Below are positions 44,958-54,004 of a stretch of DNA of 64,000 nt, in pieces. Below the pieces are notes generated by a model. The model searched no databases. It was not told where the DNA came from and saw only the letters and a program-made list of their open reading frames with translations. Source of the stretch: Parathalassolituus penaei. GTDB taxonomy: Bacteria; Pseudomonadota; Gammaproteobacteria; Pseudomonadales; Oceanobacteraceae. The translations under genes and the position numbers were made by a program. Numbering within the stretch: the first letter of the stretch is position 1; each line of letters opens with the position of its first letter. The DNA lies in NCBI RefSeq assembly GCF_026626885.1, contig NZ_JAPNOA010000028.1, positions 1 through 64,000 of the forward strand. Reading direction: 5' to 3'.

Positions 44958-45254
44958 ATGGCTGACGTGATCACCGGCCGCACCCGCGGGGGCGCACAGT
45001 GGGTGCCGGAATTTGTAACCGCCCTCAACCCGGAAACCTGCATCGGCTGTGGCCGTTGTTACAAGGTTTGTCCTCGCGATGTGTTTGATCTGGTCGACCG
45101 CGCCGACGTGCTGGATATGGACGACAGCGATTTCGACGATGACGACGAAATGAAGGTGATGACCATCGCCAACGCCGAAGACTGTATCGGTTGTGTGTCC
45201 TGCGCACGGGTCTGTCCGAAAAACTGCCACACCCACGAAGCCATGGCGGGGTAA
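44958..45254 (+). CDS. fdxB: 2[4Fe-4S] ferredoxin FdxB (nif-specific ferredoxin III)
   Basis: 98 residues with two cluster motifs: CIGCGRCYKVCP (Cys at 28, 31, 34, 38) and CIGCVSCARVCP near the C-terminus, separated by a very acidic linker (DMDDSDFDDDDE). It is a low-potential electron carrier of nif clusters, thought to serve cofactor assembly. ATG 44958 follows AGGAG; the frame extends upstream but without a ribosome site. The 149-base leader region holds a GTCCGC/GCGGAC hairpin. Confidence 0.93.
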   Translation: MADVITGRTRGGAQWVPEFVTALNPETCIGCGRCYKVCPRDVFDLVDRADVLDMDDSDFDDDDEMKVMTIANAEDCIGCVSCARVCPKNCHTHEAMAG

Positions 45255-45259
45255 TCAGC

Positions 45260-45586
45260 ATGTCAAAACCGGAAATCCACGTATTTGTCTGCGGCCAGCA
45301 ACGTCCGGCCGGACATCCACGCTCCAGCTGTGGAGAAAAAGGCGCGGCGGCAGTGCTGCAGATGTTCTCCGAGCGTCTGATCGCCCGTGGCCTGTTCAAC
45401 AAGGTGTCTCTGGTGACCACGGGGTGTCTGGGGCCCTGTCGGGCCGGTGCCAACGTGTTGGTGTATCCGGGCGGCACTCTCTACATGGCGGTCAGCAAGG
45501 ACGACATTGAACAGATCATCGACCAGCACCTGATCGGCGGGGAACCTTATCTCGACAAGGTCGCCCCGGATCAGGTCTGGGGTTAG
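45260..45586 (+). CDS. Thioredoxin-like [2Fe-2S] ferredoxin
   Basis: 108 residues with Cys11, Cys24, Cys56 and Cys60: the thioredoxin-like ferredoxin layout (one Cys pair early, then TTGCLGPC). Similar to the Shethna-type/FdIV [2Fe-2S] proteins of nif clusters. It starts 5 bases after the fdxB stop, so the two ferredoxins are co-expressed. It may deliver electrons to a nif assembly step. Confidence 0.88.
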   Translation: MSKPEIHVFVCGQQRPAGHPRSSCGEKGAAAVLQMFSERLIARGLFNKVSLVTTGCLGPCRAGANVLVYPGGTLYMAVSKDDIEQIIDQHLIGGEPYLDKVAPDQVWG

Positions 45587-45595
45587 GAGCCGGTT

Positions 45596-45985
45596 ATGAA
45601 TATCCACGCTGAACAGGTCACCCTCGCCGAACGCGTGCAGCAGGAGAGCACCCGTATCCGGCGTGTACAGGATGCCCTGCTCGATGAGCTGGAGCGTTTT
45701 GGCCTGCAAATCCATGGTGAGGGGATTCGTCAGCCATTCGCCAGTGTGCGCTTGCAGGAAGACCCGTTTGATCATTCGGTAGCGCTGATGGGGCAGTGGC
45801 GTAATCCACTGGGGATGAATCAGGGCAGCATCCAGATTCTGGAAAACGGTCAGGTGTTTGCCGAATTTGATGTGCTGGTGGTGCATCCACAGCGCCCCGC
45901 CTGGTTTATTGAAGCGGTGACCGCCTGGGGAAACGACAAGGGGATAAAGGCTGAATTACGGCTGATTCCGGTGCCGGGAGCCTGA
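45596..45985 (+). CDS. Nif-associated protein of unknown function
   Basis: 129 residues, soluble, no Cys, with an N-terminal helical part (RVQQESTRIRRVQDALLDEL) and a beta-rich remainder (VALMGQWRNPLGMNQGSIQILENGQVFAEFDVLV). AGGAG stands six bases before ATG. It sits nine bases after the ferredoxin gene and two bases before the DUF364 gene, so it belongs to the nifENX operon. I recognise no family beyond its nif placement. Confidence 0.72.
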   Translation: MNIHAEQVTLAERVQQESTRIRRVQDALLDELERFGLQIHGEGIRQPFASVRLQEDPFDHSVALMGQWRNPLGMNQGSIQILENGQVFAEFDVLVVHPQRPAWFIEAVTAWGNDKGIKAELRLIPVPGA

Positions 45986-45987
45986 AG

Positions 45988-46824
45988 ATGACGGCGCAGG
46001 ATCACCCGCATCCTCCATCCCTTCTGGCCAGCGCTGCCGATTGGTGCGGCTGTTATGCGCGCATCGAACAGCAGGCGTTGCAGATCGCGGCGGATGCCGT
46101 GGTGGAGCGGGTAACCCTGGGACTGAACTGGAGTGTGGTGGATATTCGCCAGCACGACCGGCTGGCCACCGGCATCTGTTTCAGTCCCATTGATCCGCCC
46201 CGTAATTTGCCGTGGCCGGGCAGTTTGTGTGGTCGCCCGGTGGCCGAACTGGCAGGCTGGTTAACACACTGGGACAGCACCGAAGCCGTAGTCGGCACCG
46301 CGGTGTGTAATGCTGCCATCAATCTGGCAACACCCTCGCTAACATCGAGGATTTCCCTCGACAACAACGCTCCTGGCCATTTGCGGGTGTTTGAGCATTT
46401 TGCGCCGCAACTGGCAGGCAAGCGGGTGGTGGTGATTGGCCGTTATCCAGGTATGGAGCGGTTTTCCGGGCGTTTTGACTGGGACTGCATTGAACGCAAG
46501 TCCAGTGATCAGAGCCTGCCCGACAGCGCTGCCAACTTCCTGATTCCATCGGCCGACTGGGTGTTTGTGACGGCCAGTAGCACTGCCAACAAAACCCTGC
46601 CACACCTGCTGATGTTATGTGCCCAGGCGCGACGTACCCATACGCAAACGCTGGTGCTGATGGGGCCAAGTTTGCCCTGGATGAGTGATTGGGCTGAATG
46701 GGGCGTGGATTACCTGGCCGGAGTTCGCGTGCAGGATAACGGCAGGCTTCACAGTATAGCCGCTGAAGCGGGCGGCACCCGGATATTCGAGCAGGCAGTG
46801 GGGTATGAATTGCTGAAATTGTAA
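45988..46824 (+). CDS. DUF364/DUF4213 putative metal-chelation protein
   Basis: 278 residues: an N-terminal DUF4213-like part and a C-terminal Rossmann-like DUF364 part (KRVVVIGRYPGMERF at ~148-162, ADWVFVTASSTANKTLPHLL). DUF364 proteins are suspected to handle heavy metals or enolase-like chemistry. In a nif operon a role in molybdenum or iron handling is plausible. Last gene of this operon; the following 147 bases precede an unrelated dehydrogenase. Confidence 0.8.
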   Translation: MTAQDHPHPPSLLASAADWCGCYARIEQQALQIAADAVVERVTLGLNWSVVDIRQHDRLATGICFSPIDPPRNLPWPGSLCGRPVAELAGWLTHWDSTEAVVGTAVCNAAINLATPSLTSRISLDNNAPGHLRVFEHFAPQLAGKRVVVIGRYPGMERFSGRFDWDCIERKSSDQSLPDSAANFLIPSADWVFVTASSTANKTLPHLLMLCAQARRTHTQTLVLMGPSLPWMSDWAEWGVDYLAGVRVQDNGRLHSIAAEAGGTRIFEQAVGYELLKL

Positions 46825-46971
46825 TGCTCTCTCCTGGCTGATGCGCTTGTGGGGTTTTGAAATGGTTTGTCCTGAACGGAACCCGATGAATGCCGACAAA
46901 GGTCGATTTCTAACCAGCATCGGGGTTGTTATAGTCAGCGCATCCCCATCCAGGGCAACAAGGAGCTCGCC

Positions 46972-47739
46972 ATGAACCATCTGCACGTTCTGATCACCGG
47001 AGGGGCCAGCGGTATTGGTCTCGGCATCGCGGAAACACTGGGCCAGAAAGGCGCCCGCATCACCATTTCAGACATCAGCCAGGAAGCACTCGACCGTGGT
47101 GTTGCCCACCTGAAAGAACTGGGCATCGACGCCAAAGCCGTCCAGGCGGATATGTCGAAGGTGGAAGCCATTGATGCGATGGTGGCCAGTCTGGCGGCGG
47201 ACCCGGTGAACGTGGTGGTCAACAACGCTGGCCTGCAATACGTATCGGCACTGGAATCCTTCCCGGCCGACCGCTGGAAGCTGTTAATCGACGTGATGCT
47301 GGTTGGTCCGGCCATGCTCAGCCGCGCTGTGTTGCCAGCCATGCGCGACAAGGGCTTCGGTCGTATCATCAACATCGGTTCTATCCACAGCCTGGTGGCA
47401 TCACCGTACAAATCGGCCTATGTCGCCGCCAAACACGGCCTGATCGGCTTTTCCAAAACCCTGGCGCTGGAAACCGGTGATACCGACATCACCGTCAACA
47501 CCATCTGCCCGTCCTACGTAAAAACCCCGCTGGTGGAACAGCAGATCGCCGCCCAGGCCCGTGAAAACGGCATTTCCGAAGACGAAGTGATCGAAAAAAT
47601 CATGCTGGCACCAATGCCGAAAAAGCAGTTTATCGACATCAGTGAAATCGCCGAAACCGTCGCCTTCCTCGCCAGCCCCGCCGCCCGCAACATTACCGGC
47701 CAGGCCATTGTCCTCGACGGCGGCTGGACCGCGCGTTAA
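46972..47739 (+). CDS. bdhA: 3-hydroxybutyrate dehydrogenase-type short-chain dehydrogenase
   Basis: 255 residues. Classical SDR: TGGASGIGLGIA nucleotide motif (residues 9-20), NNAG, catalytic Ser in NIGSIHSL, YVAAKHG (Tyr and Lys), ending in the family tail GQAIVLDGGWTAR. The substrate-side features (VKTPLVEQQI) fit NAD-dependent D-3-hydroxybutyrate dehydrogenases, which feed on PHB breakdown. AAGGAG is eight bases from ATG. It is not a nif gene and marks a break between the nifENX and nifUSV segments. Confidence 0.85.
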   Translation: MNHLHVLITGGASGIGLGIAETLGQKGARITISDISQEALDRGVAHLKELGIDAKAVQADMSKVEAIDAMVASLAADPVNVVVNNAGLQYVSALESFPADRWKLLIDVMLVGPAMLSRAVLPAMRDKGFGRIINIGSIHSLVASPYKSAYVAAKHGLIGFSKTLALETGDTDITVNTICPSYVKTPLVEQQIAAQARENGISEDEVIEKIMLAPMPKKQFIDISEIAETVAFLASPAARNITGQAIVLDGGWTAR

Positions 47740-47751
47740 TTCCAACTCCGA

Positions 47752-47851
47752 GTCGGATAACGCCTTCGGTCGGGCGGCGCTCCGCTCTTCCGACCTACGG
47801 TTGGTAGACTGATGTAGGTCGGAAGAGGCCGCGTAGCGGGCGTTATCCGAC
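47752..47851. repeat. REP/BIME repeat, 100 bp
   Basis: An inverted pair: GTCGGATAACGCC...TCTTCCGACCTAC and its reverse, GTAGGTCGGAAGAG...GGGCGTTATCCGAC, around a short centre. A near-identical copy lies at 48639-48738 on the other side of the RAYT gene. Confidence 0.9.
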
Positions 47852-47937
47852 GCCATGCGGTTTTTCTCTAATTGGTGACCCCTTTTGGTTTAACCCGCCA
47901 TCGGCCATTCCGGATTACCAGTTGGTGTTTTTAATCG

Positions 47938-47974
47938 TAGGTCGGAAGAGCCCGCGTAGCGGGCGTTATCCGAC
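47938..47974. repeat. Single REP half, with a flanking partial copy
   Basis: GTAGGTCGGAAGAG...GCGTTATCCGAC in single orientation. The ~40 bases after it (CACCATGCGG...) also resemble the ~40 bases after the first BIME, so the duplication extends beyond the REP. A fragment TTCCGACCTACG follows at about 48031. Confidence 0.85.
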
Positions 47975-48096
47975 ACCATGCGGTTTCCTCCAATCGGTGA
48001 GCCTTTTGGGTTTTCCATCGCTTTTTGTCTTTCCGACCTACGTGAATATGGGTTAGCCGGGATATGTTGGCGGCGTGTACTAACAGGGATTTTTGT

Positions 48097-48618
48097 ATGC
48101 GCTATCGACGTTTTTATGTGTCGGGTGGGACATATTTTTTTACTGTGAATCTGGCGGATCGGCGTTCGCTATTACTGGTGGAACGGGTCGCCGAGTTGCG
48201 GGAGGTGGTGCGTCGTGTGAAAGCGTTGCGGCCTTTTGTGATTAACGCCTGGGTGGTACTGCCGGATCATATTCATGCTGTCTGGACGTTACCCGCAGGC
48301 GATTCCGATTTTTCCGGGCGCTGGCGGGATATCAAAACCCGCTTCGCCAAAGTCATCCCTGCGACTGAAGCTTTATCGGCAAGCCAGCACCAGCGCCATG
48401 AACGTGGTATCTGGCAGCCTCGCTTCTGGGAGCATTGCATCCGTGACGAGGAGGATTACTGGCGGCATCTGGATTATGCGCATTGGAATCCGATGAAACA
48501 TGGTTATGTGCAACGGATTCAGGATTGGCCATATTCCAGCTTTCATCGTGCGGTGACAGAAGGGTTGTATCCGCGTGATTGGTGCGGCGAGATACTCGTG
48601 CGCCCGCCGGTCAGATAA
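48097..48618 (+). CDS. REP-associated tyrosine transposase (RAYT)
   Basis: 173 residues of the TnpA-REP/Y1 family, related to IS200/IS605 transposases. It begins MRYRRFYVSGGTYFFTVN, has the HUH-like DHIHAVW motif (~58-64) and the C-terminal WPYSSFHR region with the candidate catalytic Tyr. It cleaves and joins REP hairpins in single-stranded DNA. ATG 48097 follows AGGGA; the frame reaches back to 48064 without a ribosome site. REP copies flank it on both sides, the usual arrangement. Confidence 0.92.
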   Translation: MRYRRFYVSGGTYFFTVNLADRRSLLLVERVAELREVVRRVKALRPFVINAWVVLPDHIHAVWTLPAGDSDFSGRWRDIKTRFAKVIPATEALSASQHQRHERGIWQPRFWEHCIRDEEDYWRHLDYAHWNPMKHGYVQRIQDWPYSSFHRAVTEGLYPRDWCGEILVRPPVR

Positions 48619-48638
48619 CGCCTTCGTTCTTCCTCCTG

Positions 48639-48738
48639 GTCGGATAACGCCTTCGGTCGGGCGGCGCTCCGCTCTTCCGACCTACGGTTGGTAGACTTAT
48701 GTAGGTCGGAAGAGCCCGCGTAGCGGGCGTTATCCGAC
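48639..48738. repeat. REP/BIME repeat, 100 bp (second copy)
   Basis: The same length and sequence as 47752-47851 apart from a few base changes. A partial extra copy (CAGATAACGCCTTCG) precedes it at 48612. It ends two bases before the stop codon of the minus-strand membrane protein gene, so it could also end that gene's message. Confidence 0.9.
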
Positions 48739-48740
48739 GT

Positions 48741-49856
48741 TTACCCCGCCCTTACCAACAGCCGACGCGGTATCCATACCAATACACCGAGCAGGCTTAG
48801 CAACAGCAGCAACCACTGCGGTACCTGCATTGCCAGATGGGCGAGCAGGTCCATCAGGTTACCTTTCCAGGCCATTTTGCTGGTGCGACTGACAATCAGG
48901 GTGAAACGCAGCGCGCCCAGTTGATCGAGCATACGCAAACCGTTCTGGCCAAAGGTGGCCGCCAGTTCAACGGCCTGTTGGCCGTGAAGCGCCGCGAGGC
49001 GGGTCAGTTCTTGTGCAGAGTTGCCCACCAGGCGATACAGAATCACGCTGTTGTCACCGAAGGTGCGGGCGAAGCGGGCCATATGGCTGAGGTTGTCGGC
49101 GTTGCTGGTCTGCTTTAACAGACGCAGGCCGCCGGGGGTGTGGGCGAGGGTGCTGACGTCGCCTGCCAGCCCGGCCAGGCTGGCAATACTGCGCGATTCA
49201 CGGGCAGCGCGGGCGCTATCCAGCAGCGCATTGCCCAGCCATTTTGGCAACATACCAAGCTTGTGGGCGGCCTTGACGGTCGCCAGTTCGGTTTTGGTCG
49301 AGGTGGTGGCCACCGCAGCCGGTGCGGCGGCGCCAGCCGATGCAACGGTTCCAGCGCTGCTGGCGGCCTGGGCGGCACTGGCAACAACGCCGATGCTGGC
49401 CAGGGCGACCAGCACTTCATCCACTTCCTCACCTTTGGCCAGATGCAGGCCTTCGCCAGCCAGATCGCGAATATCCCCAATCACAAACAGGTCGCTGGCG
49501 ACCCCGGCCACCAGGCCGAGGGTTTCATCACTGGTGCCCGTCAGCAGACCTTCACCCACTTTTTTGAGCTGATAACCCCAGCTGTTGCGAACCTCGTCGA
49601 TCTGGCGCGCCAGCGTCTGCGCCTGCGGATTAGCGCTGACGTAGTCGTAATGCATAAAGAAACCCAGATATTGCGCGGCTTCGGCGTAGTGGTCGGTATT
49701 TACCAGCTCACGGGTGTGTGGCAGTGGATCGGTTTGTACCAGTGCATCCAGCCCCAGTGCGTATTTTTGCCAGAGGGCTCCGGCGGCAACAGCGGCCAGT
49801 AACAGCAGGGTCAGTTTTAACAGCAGGCGCAACATCGGTACAGAACTCCATTTCAT
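48741..49856 (-). CDS. Unknown membrane protein
   Basis: 371 residues: an N-terminal membrane segment (~9-30), an Ala-rich middle (GVVASAAQAASSAGTVASAG) with possible hydrophobic helices, and a C-terminal membrane segment (~345-365) followed by an Arg-rich tail. I recognise no family. ATG 49854-49856 is six bases after GGAGG; the frame upstream to 49961 has no signal. It lies between a REP repeat and the NifA site of the iscA-nifUSV operon, transcribed away from it. Confidence 0.7.
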   Translation of the reverse strand: MKWSSVPMLRLLLKLTLLLLAAVAAGALWQKYALGLDALVQTDPLPHTRELVNTDHYAEAAQYLGFFMHYDYVSANPQAQTLARQIDEVRNSWGYQLKKVGEGLLTGTSDETLGLVAGVASDLFVIGDIRDLAGEGLHLAKGEEVDEVLVALASIGVVASAAQAASSAGTVASAGAAAPAAVATTSTKTELATVKAAHKLGMLPKWLGNALLDSARAARESRSIASLAGLAGDVSTLAHTPGGLRLLKQTSNADNLSHMARFARTFGDNSVILYRLVGNSAQELTRLAALHGQQAVELAATFGQNGLRMLDQLGALRFTLIVSRTSKMAWKGNLMDLLAHLAMQVPQWLLLLLSLLGVLVWIPRRLLVRAG

Positions 49857-49944
49857 AAAAGGCCTCCGCAGTGTAACGCCAGTGGGCGACAGGGGGGATG
49901 TTTGTGTTGGTCGGCAATTGCTGTTGTCTGCCTTTGTTCGGTGT

Positions 49945-49960
49945 TGTCGTATCCCCGACA
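49945..49960. promoter_or_regulatory. NifA upstream activator site of the iscA-nifUSV operon
   Basis: TGTCGTATCCCCGACA, an exact TGT-N10-ACA match, 94 bases upstream of the sigma-54 promoter. Confidence 0.75.
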
Positions 49961-50054
49961 AAGCTTTGCTCTGGTGGTTTTTGCGACACCTGATGTCGTG
50001 CTTGCTACAAATTCAACTATTTGAATTTAAAAGACTTTTATCTGCCTGGTCGGC

Positions 50055-50070
50055 TGGCACCGGGGTTGCA
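50055..50070 (+). promoter_or_regulatory. Sigma-54 promoter of the iscA-nifUSV operon
   Basis: TGGCACCGGGGTTGCA is a full consensus match (TGGCAC-N5-TTGCA), the best in the window, 70 bases before the iscA start. Confidence 0.9.
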
Positions 50071-50140
50071 CTGTCTAATTCATACGGCTCCGACAGAGGG
50101 CCTCGAACTCAGCGAAACAGTGCATCAAGGAGATACCACC

Positions 50141-50464
50141 ATGCTCATCATGACTGACAGTGCGGTTTCTGCAGTACGTCGTTTTATGGACAGCACCCAG
50201 GCTCCGATTGTGGGGTTGCGGATCAAGGTCGAAGGCGGCGGTTGTTCCGGTTTCCAGTACGGCATGAAGCTGGAATCCCAAGCGGAAGATGCCGACGAAG
50301 TGTTCGATTTTTCCGGTGTGAAGGTGTTGGTGGATACCACCAGCGCGCCTCTGCTGAACGGTGTCACCGTCGATTTTGTGGATGGCCTGGAAGGCAGTGG
50401 CTTCAAGTTCCACAACCCCAATGCCTCCAATAGCTGCGGTTGTGGCAAGTCCTTCAGCTGCTGA
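50141..50464 (+). CDS. Nif-specific IscA-type Fe-S carrier
   Basis: 107 residues with the A-type carrier cysteines: GGGCSGFQYG (~33-42) and SNSCGCGKSFSC at the end. It transfers or stores Fe-S clusters made by NifU/NifS (often called IscA-nif). ATG 50141 with AAGGAG eight bases upstream; a second in-frame ATG lies three codons later. First gene of the operon. Confidence 0.93.
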   Translation: MLIMTDSAVSAVRRFMDSTQAPIVGLRIKVEGGGCSGFQYGMKLESQAEDADEVFDFSGVKVLVDTTSAPLLNGVTVDFVDGLEGSGFKFHNPNASNSCGCGKSFSC

Positions 50465-50518
50465 TCCCCGGGTTGTCCCGTAACCCGTAACCCCAATCGA
50501 ATTCGCGGAGCCAATACC

Positions 50519-51457
50519 ATGTGGGATTATTCCGAAACCGTTAAAGAACACTTCTACAACCCGCGTAACGCCGGTGCTGTGGCGGAAGCCAACGCCGTGG
50601 GTGACGTGGGCTCCATCAGCTGTGGTGATGCCCTGCGCCTGACGCTGAAAGTGGAGCCGGATACCGAGGTGATCCTCGATGCCGGTTTCCAGACCTTTGG
50701 TTGTGGTTCTGCCATTGCCTCGTCTTCCGCTCTGACCGAAATGGTAAAGGGCAAAACCCTCGATGAAGCCCTGACCATCACCAACCAGGACATCGCCGAT
50801 TTTCTCGGTGGTTTGCCACCGGAAAAAATGCATTGCTCGGTGATGGGCCGTGAAGCCCTGCAGGCCGCGATTGCCAACTACCGCGGTGAAGAGTGGGAAG
50901 ACGACCACGAAGAAGGCGCTCTGGTGTGCAAGTGTTTCGCCATCGACGAAGTCATGATCCGCGACACCATCAAGGCCAACAACCTCAGCTCCATCGAGGA
51001 CGTCACCAACTACACCAAAGCCGGTGGTGGTTGTTCTTCGTGCCATGAAGGCATCGAAAAAATCCTCAGCGAAGAAATGGCGGCTCGTGGTGAAACCTTT
51101 GTGCCGGGTGCGGTGGGCAAGAAAAAAGAAGGGGTGGTGAAACTGAAATCACCCAAGCCGGAAGCTGCACCAGTGGTGGCCGCTGCCAAGGGCAAACTGA
51201 CCACCGTTCAGCGTATCCGCGTGATCGAAGAGGTTCTGGAAGGACTGCGTCCGGCTCTGAAGGCGGATGGTGGTGACGTTGAGCTGATCGATGTCGACGG
51301 CAAGAACATCTACGTGAATCTGGTGGGTGCCTGTTCCGGTTGCCAGATGGCGGCCATGACCCTTGGCGGGGTGCAGCAGAAGCTGATCGAAACCCTCGGT
51401 GAGTTTGTAAAAGTGGTGCCTCACAGCGAACGCCCAGTGGCGATTGAAGGAGTCTGA
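50519..51457 (+). CDS. nifU: NifU Fe-S cluster assembly scaffold
   Basis: 312 residues with the three NifU modules: an IscU-like N-terminal scaffold (Cys in [28 protein letters not shown]), a central [2Fe-2S] ferredoxin-like part (VCKCFAIDE and [10 protein letters not shown]), and a C-terminal Nfu domain with GACSGCQMA. It receives sulfur from NifS and builds clusters for NifH and for FeMo-co synthesis. Confidence 0.97.
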   Translation: MWDYSETVKEHFYNPRNAGAVAEANAVGDVGSISCGDALRLTLKVEPDTEVILDAGFQTFGCGSAIASSSALTEMVKGKTLDEALTITNQDIADFLGGLPPEKMHCSVMGREALQAAIANYRGEEWEDDHEEGALVCKCFAIDEVMIRDTIKANNLSSIEDVTNYTKAGGGCSSCHEGIEKILSEEMAARGETFVPGAVGKKKEGVVKLKSPKPEAAPVVAAAKGKLTTVQRIRVIEEVLEGLRPALKADGGDVELIDVDGKNIYVNLVGACSGCQMAAMTLGGVQQKLIETLGEFVKVVPHSERPVAIEGV

Positions 51458-51460
51458 ATC

Positions 51461-52669
51461 ATGGCGGATATCTACCTCGACAATAACGCGACCACCATGG
51501 TTGATCCGGACGTAGTGGCCGCGGTGATGCCATTTTTCAGCGAGCAGTTTGGTAATCCATCATCGCTGCACAACTTTGGCAACAAGGTGGGATTTGCGCT
51601 CAAGCAGGCGCGCCAGTCGGTGCAGAACCTGCTGGGGGCTGAGCATGAATCGGAAATCATCTTTACCTCCTGCGGTACCGAGTCAGATTCCACGGCGATT
51701 CTGTCGGCTCTGAAGGCCTATCCGGAGCGTAAGGAAATCATCACGACCGTGGTGGAGCACCCGGCCATTCTGAACCTGTGCGACAACCTCGCCAGCGAGG
51801 GTTACACCGTGCACAAGCTCAAGGTGGACTCCAAAGGTCGGCTGGATCTCGATGAATACGCCCGTCTGCTCAGTGACAAGGTGGCGGTGGTATCGGTGAT
51901 GTGGGCCAACAACGAAAGCGGCACCCTGTTTCCGGTGGAAAAAATGGCCGAGATGGCGGAAGCCGCCGATGTGCTGTTCCACACCGATGCGGTGCAGGCG
52001 GTGGGCAAGATTCCGATGAACCTGCAAGACACCAGCATCCATATGCTGTCGCTGTCGGGCCACAAGTTGCACGCTCCAAAAGGGGTCGGGGTGCTGTATC
52101 TGAAGCGTGGTGTGCGGTTCCGGCCGCTGCTGCGTGGTGGTCACCAGGAGCGTGGTCGTCGTGCTGGTACGGAAAACACCATCGGTATTGTGGGGCTGGG
52201 CAAGGCCTGTGAACTGGCCCTGCAACACATGGAATACGAAAACACCACGGTGGCGGCTCTGCGTGATCGTCTGCAGGCCGGCATTCTGGCAGCCGTGCCA
52301 CATGCGTTTGTCACCGGTGATCCGTCTAACCGCCTGCCCAATACCCTCAACATTGCGTTCGAGTACATCGAAGGTGAAGCCATCCTGCTGCTGTTGAACA
52401 AGCAGGGGATTGCGGCGTCGTCCGGTTCGGCCTGTACCTCCGGTTCGCTGGAACCTTCCCACGTCATGAAAGCCATGGGCATTCCCTACACCGCTGCCCA
52501 CGGCACCGTGCGTTTTTCCCTCAGCCGTTACAACACGGCGGAAGAAATCGAACGGGTGATCGAAGCGGTGCCGCCGATTGTGGCGCAGCTGCGCAAGTTG
52601 TCGCCGTACTGGGGTGCTAACGGTCCGATCGAAAATCCGGAACAGGCCTTTGCACCCGTCTACGCCTGA
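51461..52669 (+). CDS. nifS: NifS cysteine desulfurase
   Basis: 402 residues, PLP enzyme that takes sulfur from cysteine. HTDAVQAVGKIPM and SLSGHKLHAPKGVG (PLP Lys, ~residue 204) are visible, and the persulfide Cys lies in SSGSACTSGSLEPSHV (~325). Starts three bases after nifU. GAAGGAG serves as ribosome site. Followed by a 120-base gap with small direct repeats before nifV. Confidence 0.97.
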   Translation: MADIYLDNNATTMVDPDVVAAVMPFFSEQFGNPSSLHNFGNKVGFALKQARQSVQNLLGAEHESEIIFTSCGTESDSTAILSALKAYPERKEIITTVVEHPAILNLCDNLASEGYTVHKLKVDSKGRLDLDEYARLLSDKVAVVSVMWANNESGTLFPVEKMAEMAEAADVLFHTDAVQAVGKIPMNLQDTSIHMLSLSGHKLHAPKGVGVLYLKRGVRFRPLLRGGHQERGRRAGTENTIGIVGLGKACELALQHMEYENTTVAALRDRLQAGILAAVPHAFVTGDPSNRLPNTLNIAFEYIEGEAILLLLNKQGIAASSGSACTSGSLEPSHVMKAMGIPYTAAHGTVRFSLSRYNTAEEIERVIEAVPPIVAQLRKLSPYWGANGPIENPEQAFAPVYA

Positions 52670-52715
52670 TCCTGTTTTTCTATCCCCCGTACCTGGATGA
52701 CTGTCACGGTCTCTG

Positions 52716-52768
52716 GATGGCAGTACCTGTACGGAAACACTTTGATGGCAGTACTTGATGGCAGCACT
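52716..52768 (+). repeat. Three GATGGCAG direct repeats in the nifS-nifV gap
   Basis: GATGGCAG-[TC]-AC occurs at about 52716, 52744 and 52757. No sigma-54 box is seen. It may be a regulator site or a slippage product. Confidence 0.4.
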
Positions 52769-52789
52769 TTGACAGCAGGCAGGTGATGT

Positions 52790-54004
52790 ATGAACCAGCA
52801 AACGCCCAAACCGGCCGTGATTATCGACGATACCACCCTGCGTGACGGTGAACAGAGCGCCGGGGTGGCGTTTACCGCCGAAGAAAAACTGGCGATTGCG
52901 CGTCAGCTGGCAGCGGTTGGGGTGCCGGAGCTGGAAATCGGAATTCCGGCCATGGGCGCGGAAGAACGCGAGGTGATGCAGGCCATTGCTGGTTTGCATT
53001 TACCGTCGCGGCTGCTGGCCTGGTGTCGCCTGTTTGATGCCGATCTCGACGCCGTGTGCGGCATTGATGTGCATATGGTGGATCTGTCGATTCCGGTATC
53101 GGACCAGCAGATTCGCCACAAGCTGGGGCGTGACCGTGGCTGGGTCGAAAGCCAGATCACGCGGCTGGTGCGGGCCGCTCGCGAGTTGGGATACGAGGTC
53201 TGTCTGGGTTGTGAAGATGCCTCGCGGGCCGATATGGATTTCCTTTGTCATCTGGCCGATGTGGCGGCTGCGGCCGGTGCCCGCCGTCTGCGCTTCGCCG
53301 ACACGGTCGGCATTCTGGAGCCTTTCACCGTGCTGGAGCGTATTCAGCGCTTGCGCGCCCACAGTGATCTGGAGCTGGAAATGCACGCCCACGATGATTT
53401 CGGTCTGGCCACTGCCAACACCCTGGCGGCAGTACGCGGTGGTGCCACTCATATCAACACCACCGTGAATGGTCTTGGAGAACGCGCTGGTAATGCGGCG
53501 CTGGAAGAGTGTGTGCTGGGGTTAAAACACCTGTGTGGTATCGACACCGGCATCAATAGTCGCGGCGTACCGGAGTTGTCGGCACTGGTCGAACGGGCGT
53601 CCGGGCGTGCGGTTGGCTGGCAAAAAAGCATTGTTGGCGAAGGGGTGTTCACCCACGAAGCCGGTATTCATGTGGACGGCCTGATGAAAGACCGTCGCAA
53701 CTATCAGGGCCTTGATCCCGATGAGCTCGGGCGTCAGCACCGACTGGTGCTGGGCAAACACTCCGGCAAACACATGCTGGAGCGTTCTTATCAGGAGCTG
53801 GGTATCGAGCTGCAAGGCTGGCAAGCGCCGGTGCTGTTGCAGCAGGTGCGGCAGCTGGTGACTCACCAGAAACGCAGTCCGTCCGGCGCTGAACTGCTGG
53901 CGCTGTACCAGAATTTGCAGGCACTGGCGCTGGATGCCGTGCCACTCAACCTTGATCGTCAGGGGGAGGGCAGCCCATGTCCGTTGCAATCACTCGCCAG
54001 TTAA
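52790..54004 (+). CDS. nifV: Homocitrate synthase NifV
   Basis: 404 residues. Condenses acetyl-CoA and 2-oxoglutarate to homocitrate, the organic part of FeMo-co. It has [16 protein letters not shown] (residues 12-27), metal ligands in [31 protein letters not shown] and GIHVDG. AGGTGATGT precedes ATG. The 3' end overlaps the cysE-type gene by 28 bases, so translation is coupled. Confidence 0.96.
   Translation: MNQQTPKPAVIIDDTTLRDGEQSAGVAFTAEEKLAIARQLAAVGVPELEIGIPAMGAEEREVMQAIAGLHLPSRLLAWCRLFDADLDAVCGIDVHMVDLSIPVSDQQIRHKLGRDRGWVESQITRLVRAARELGYEVCLGCEDASRADMDFLCHLADVAAAAGARRLRFADTVGILEPFTVLERIQRLRAHSDLELEMHAHDDFGLATANTLAAVRGGATHINTTVNGLGERAGNAALEECVLGLKHLCGIDTGINSRGVPELSALVERASGRAVGWQKSIVGEGVFTHEAGIHVDGLMKDRRNYQGLDPDELGRQHRLVLGKHSGKHMLERSYQELGIELQGWQAPVLLQQVRQLVTHQKRSPSGAELLALYQNLQALALDAVPLNLDRQGEGSPCPLQSLAS

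Noticed and set aside
52670-52789. Separate sigma-54 promoter for nifV
   Set aside because: No pair of GG and GC at ten-base spacing with a TTGC-like half is present; only small direct repeats are seen.
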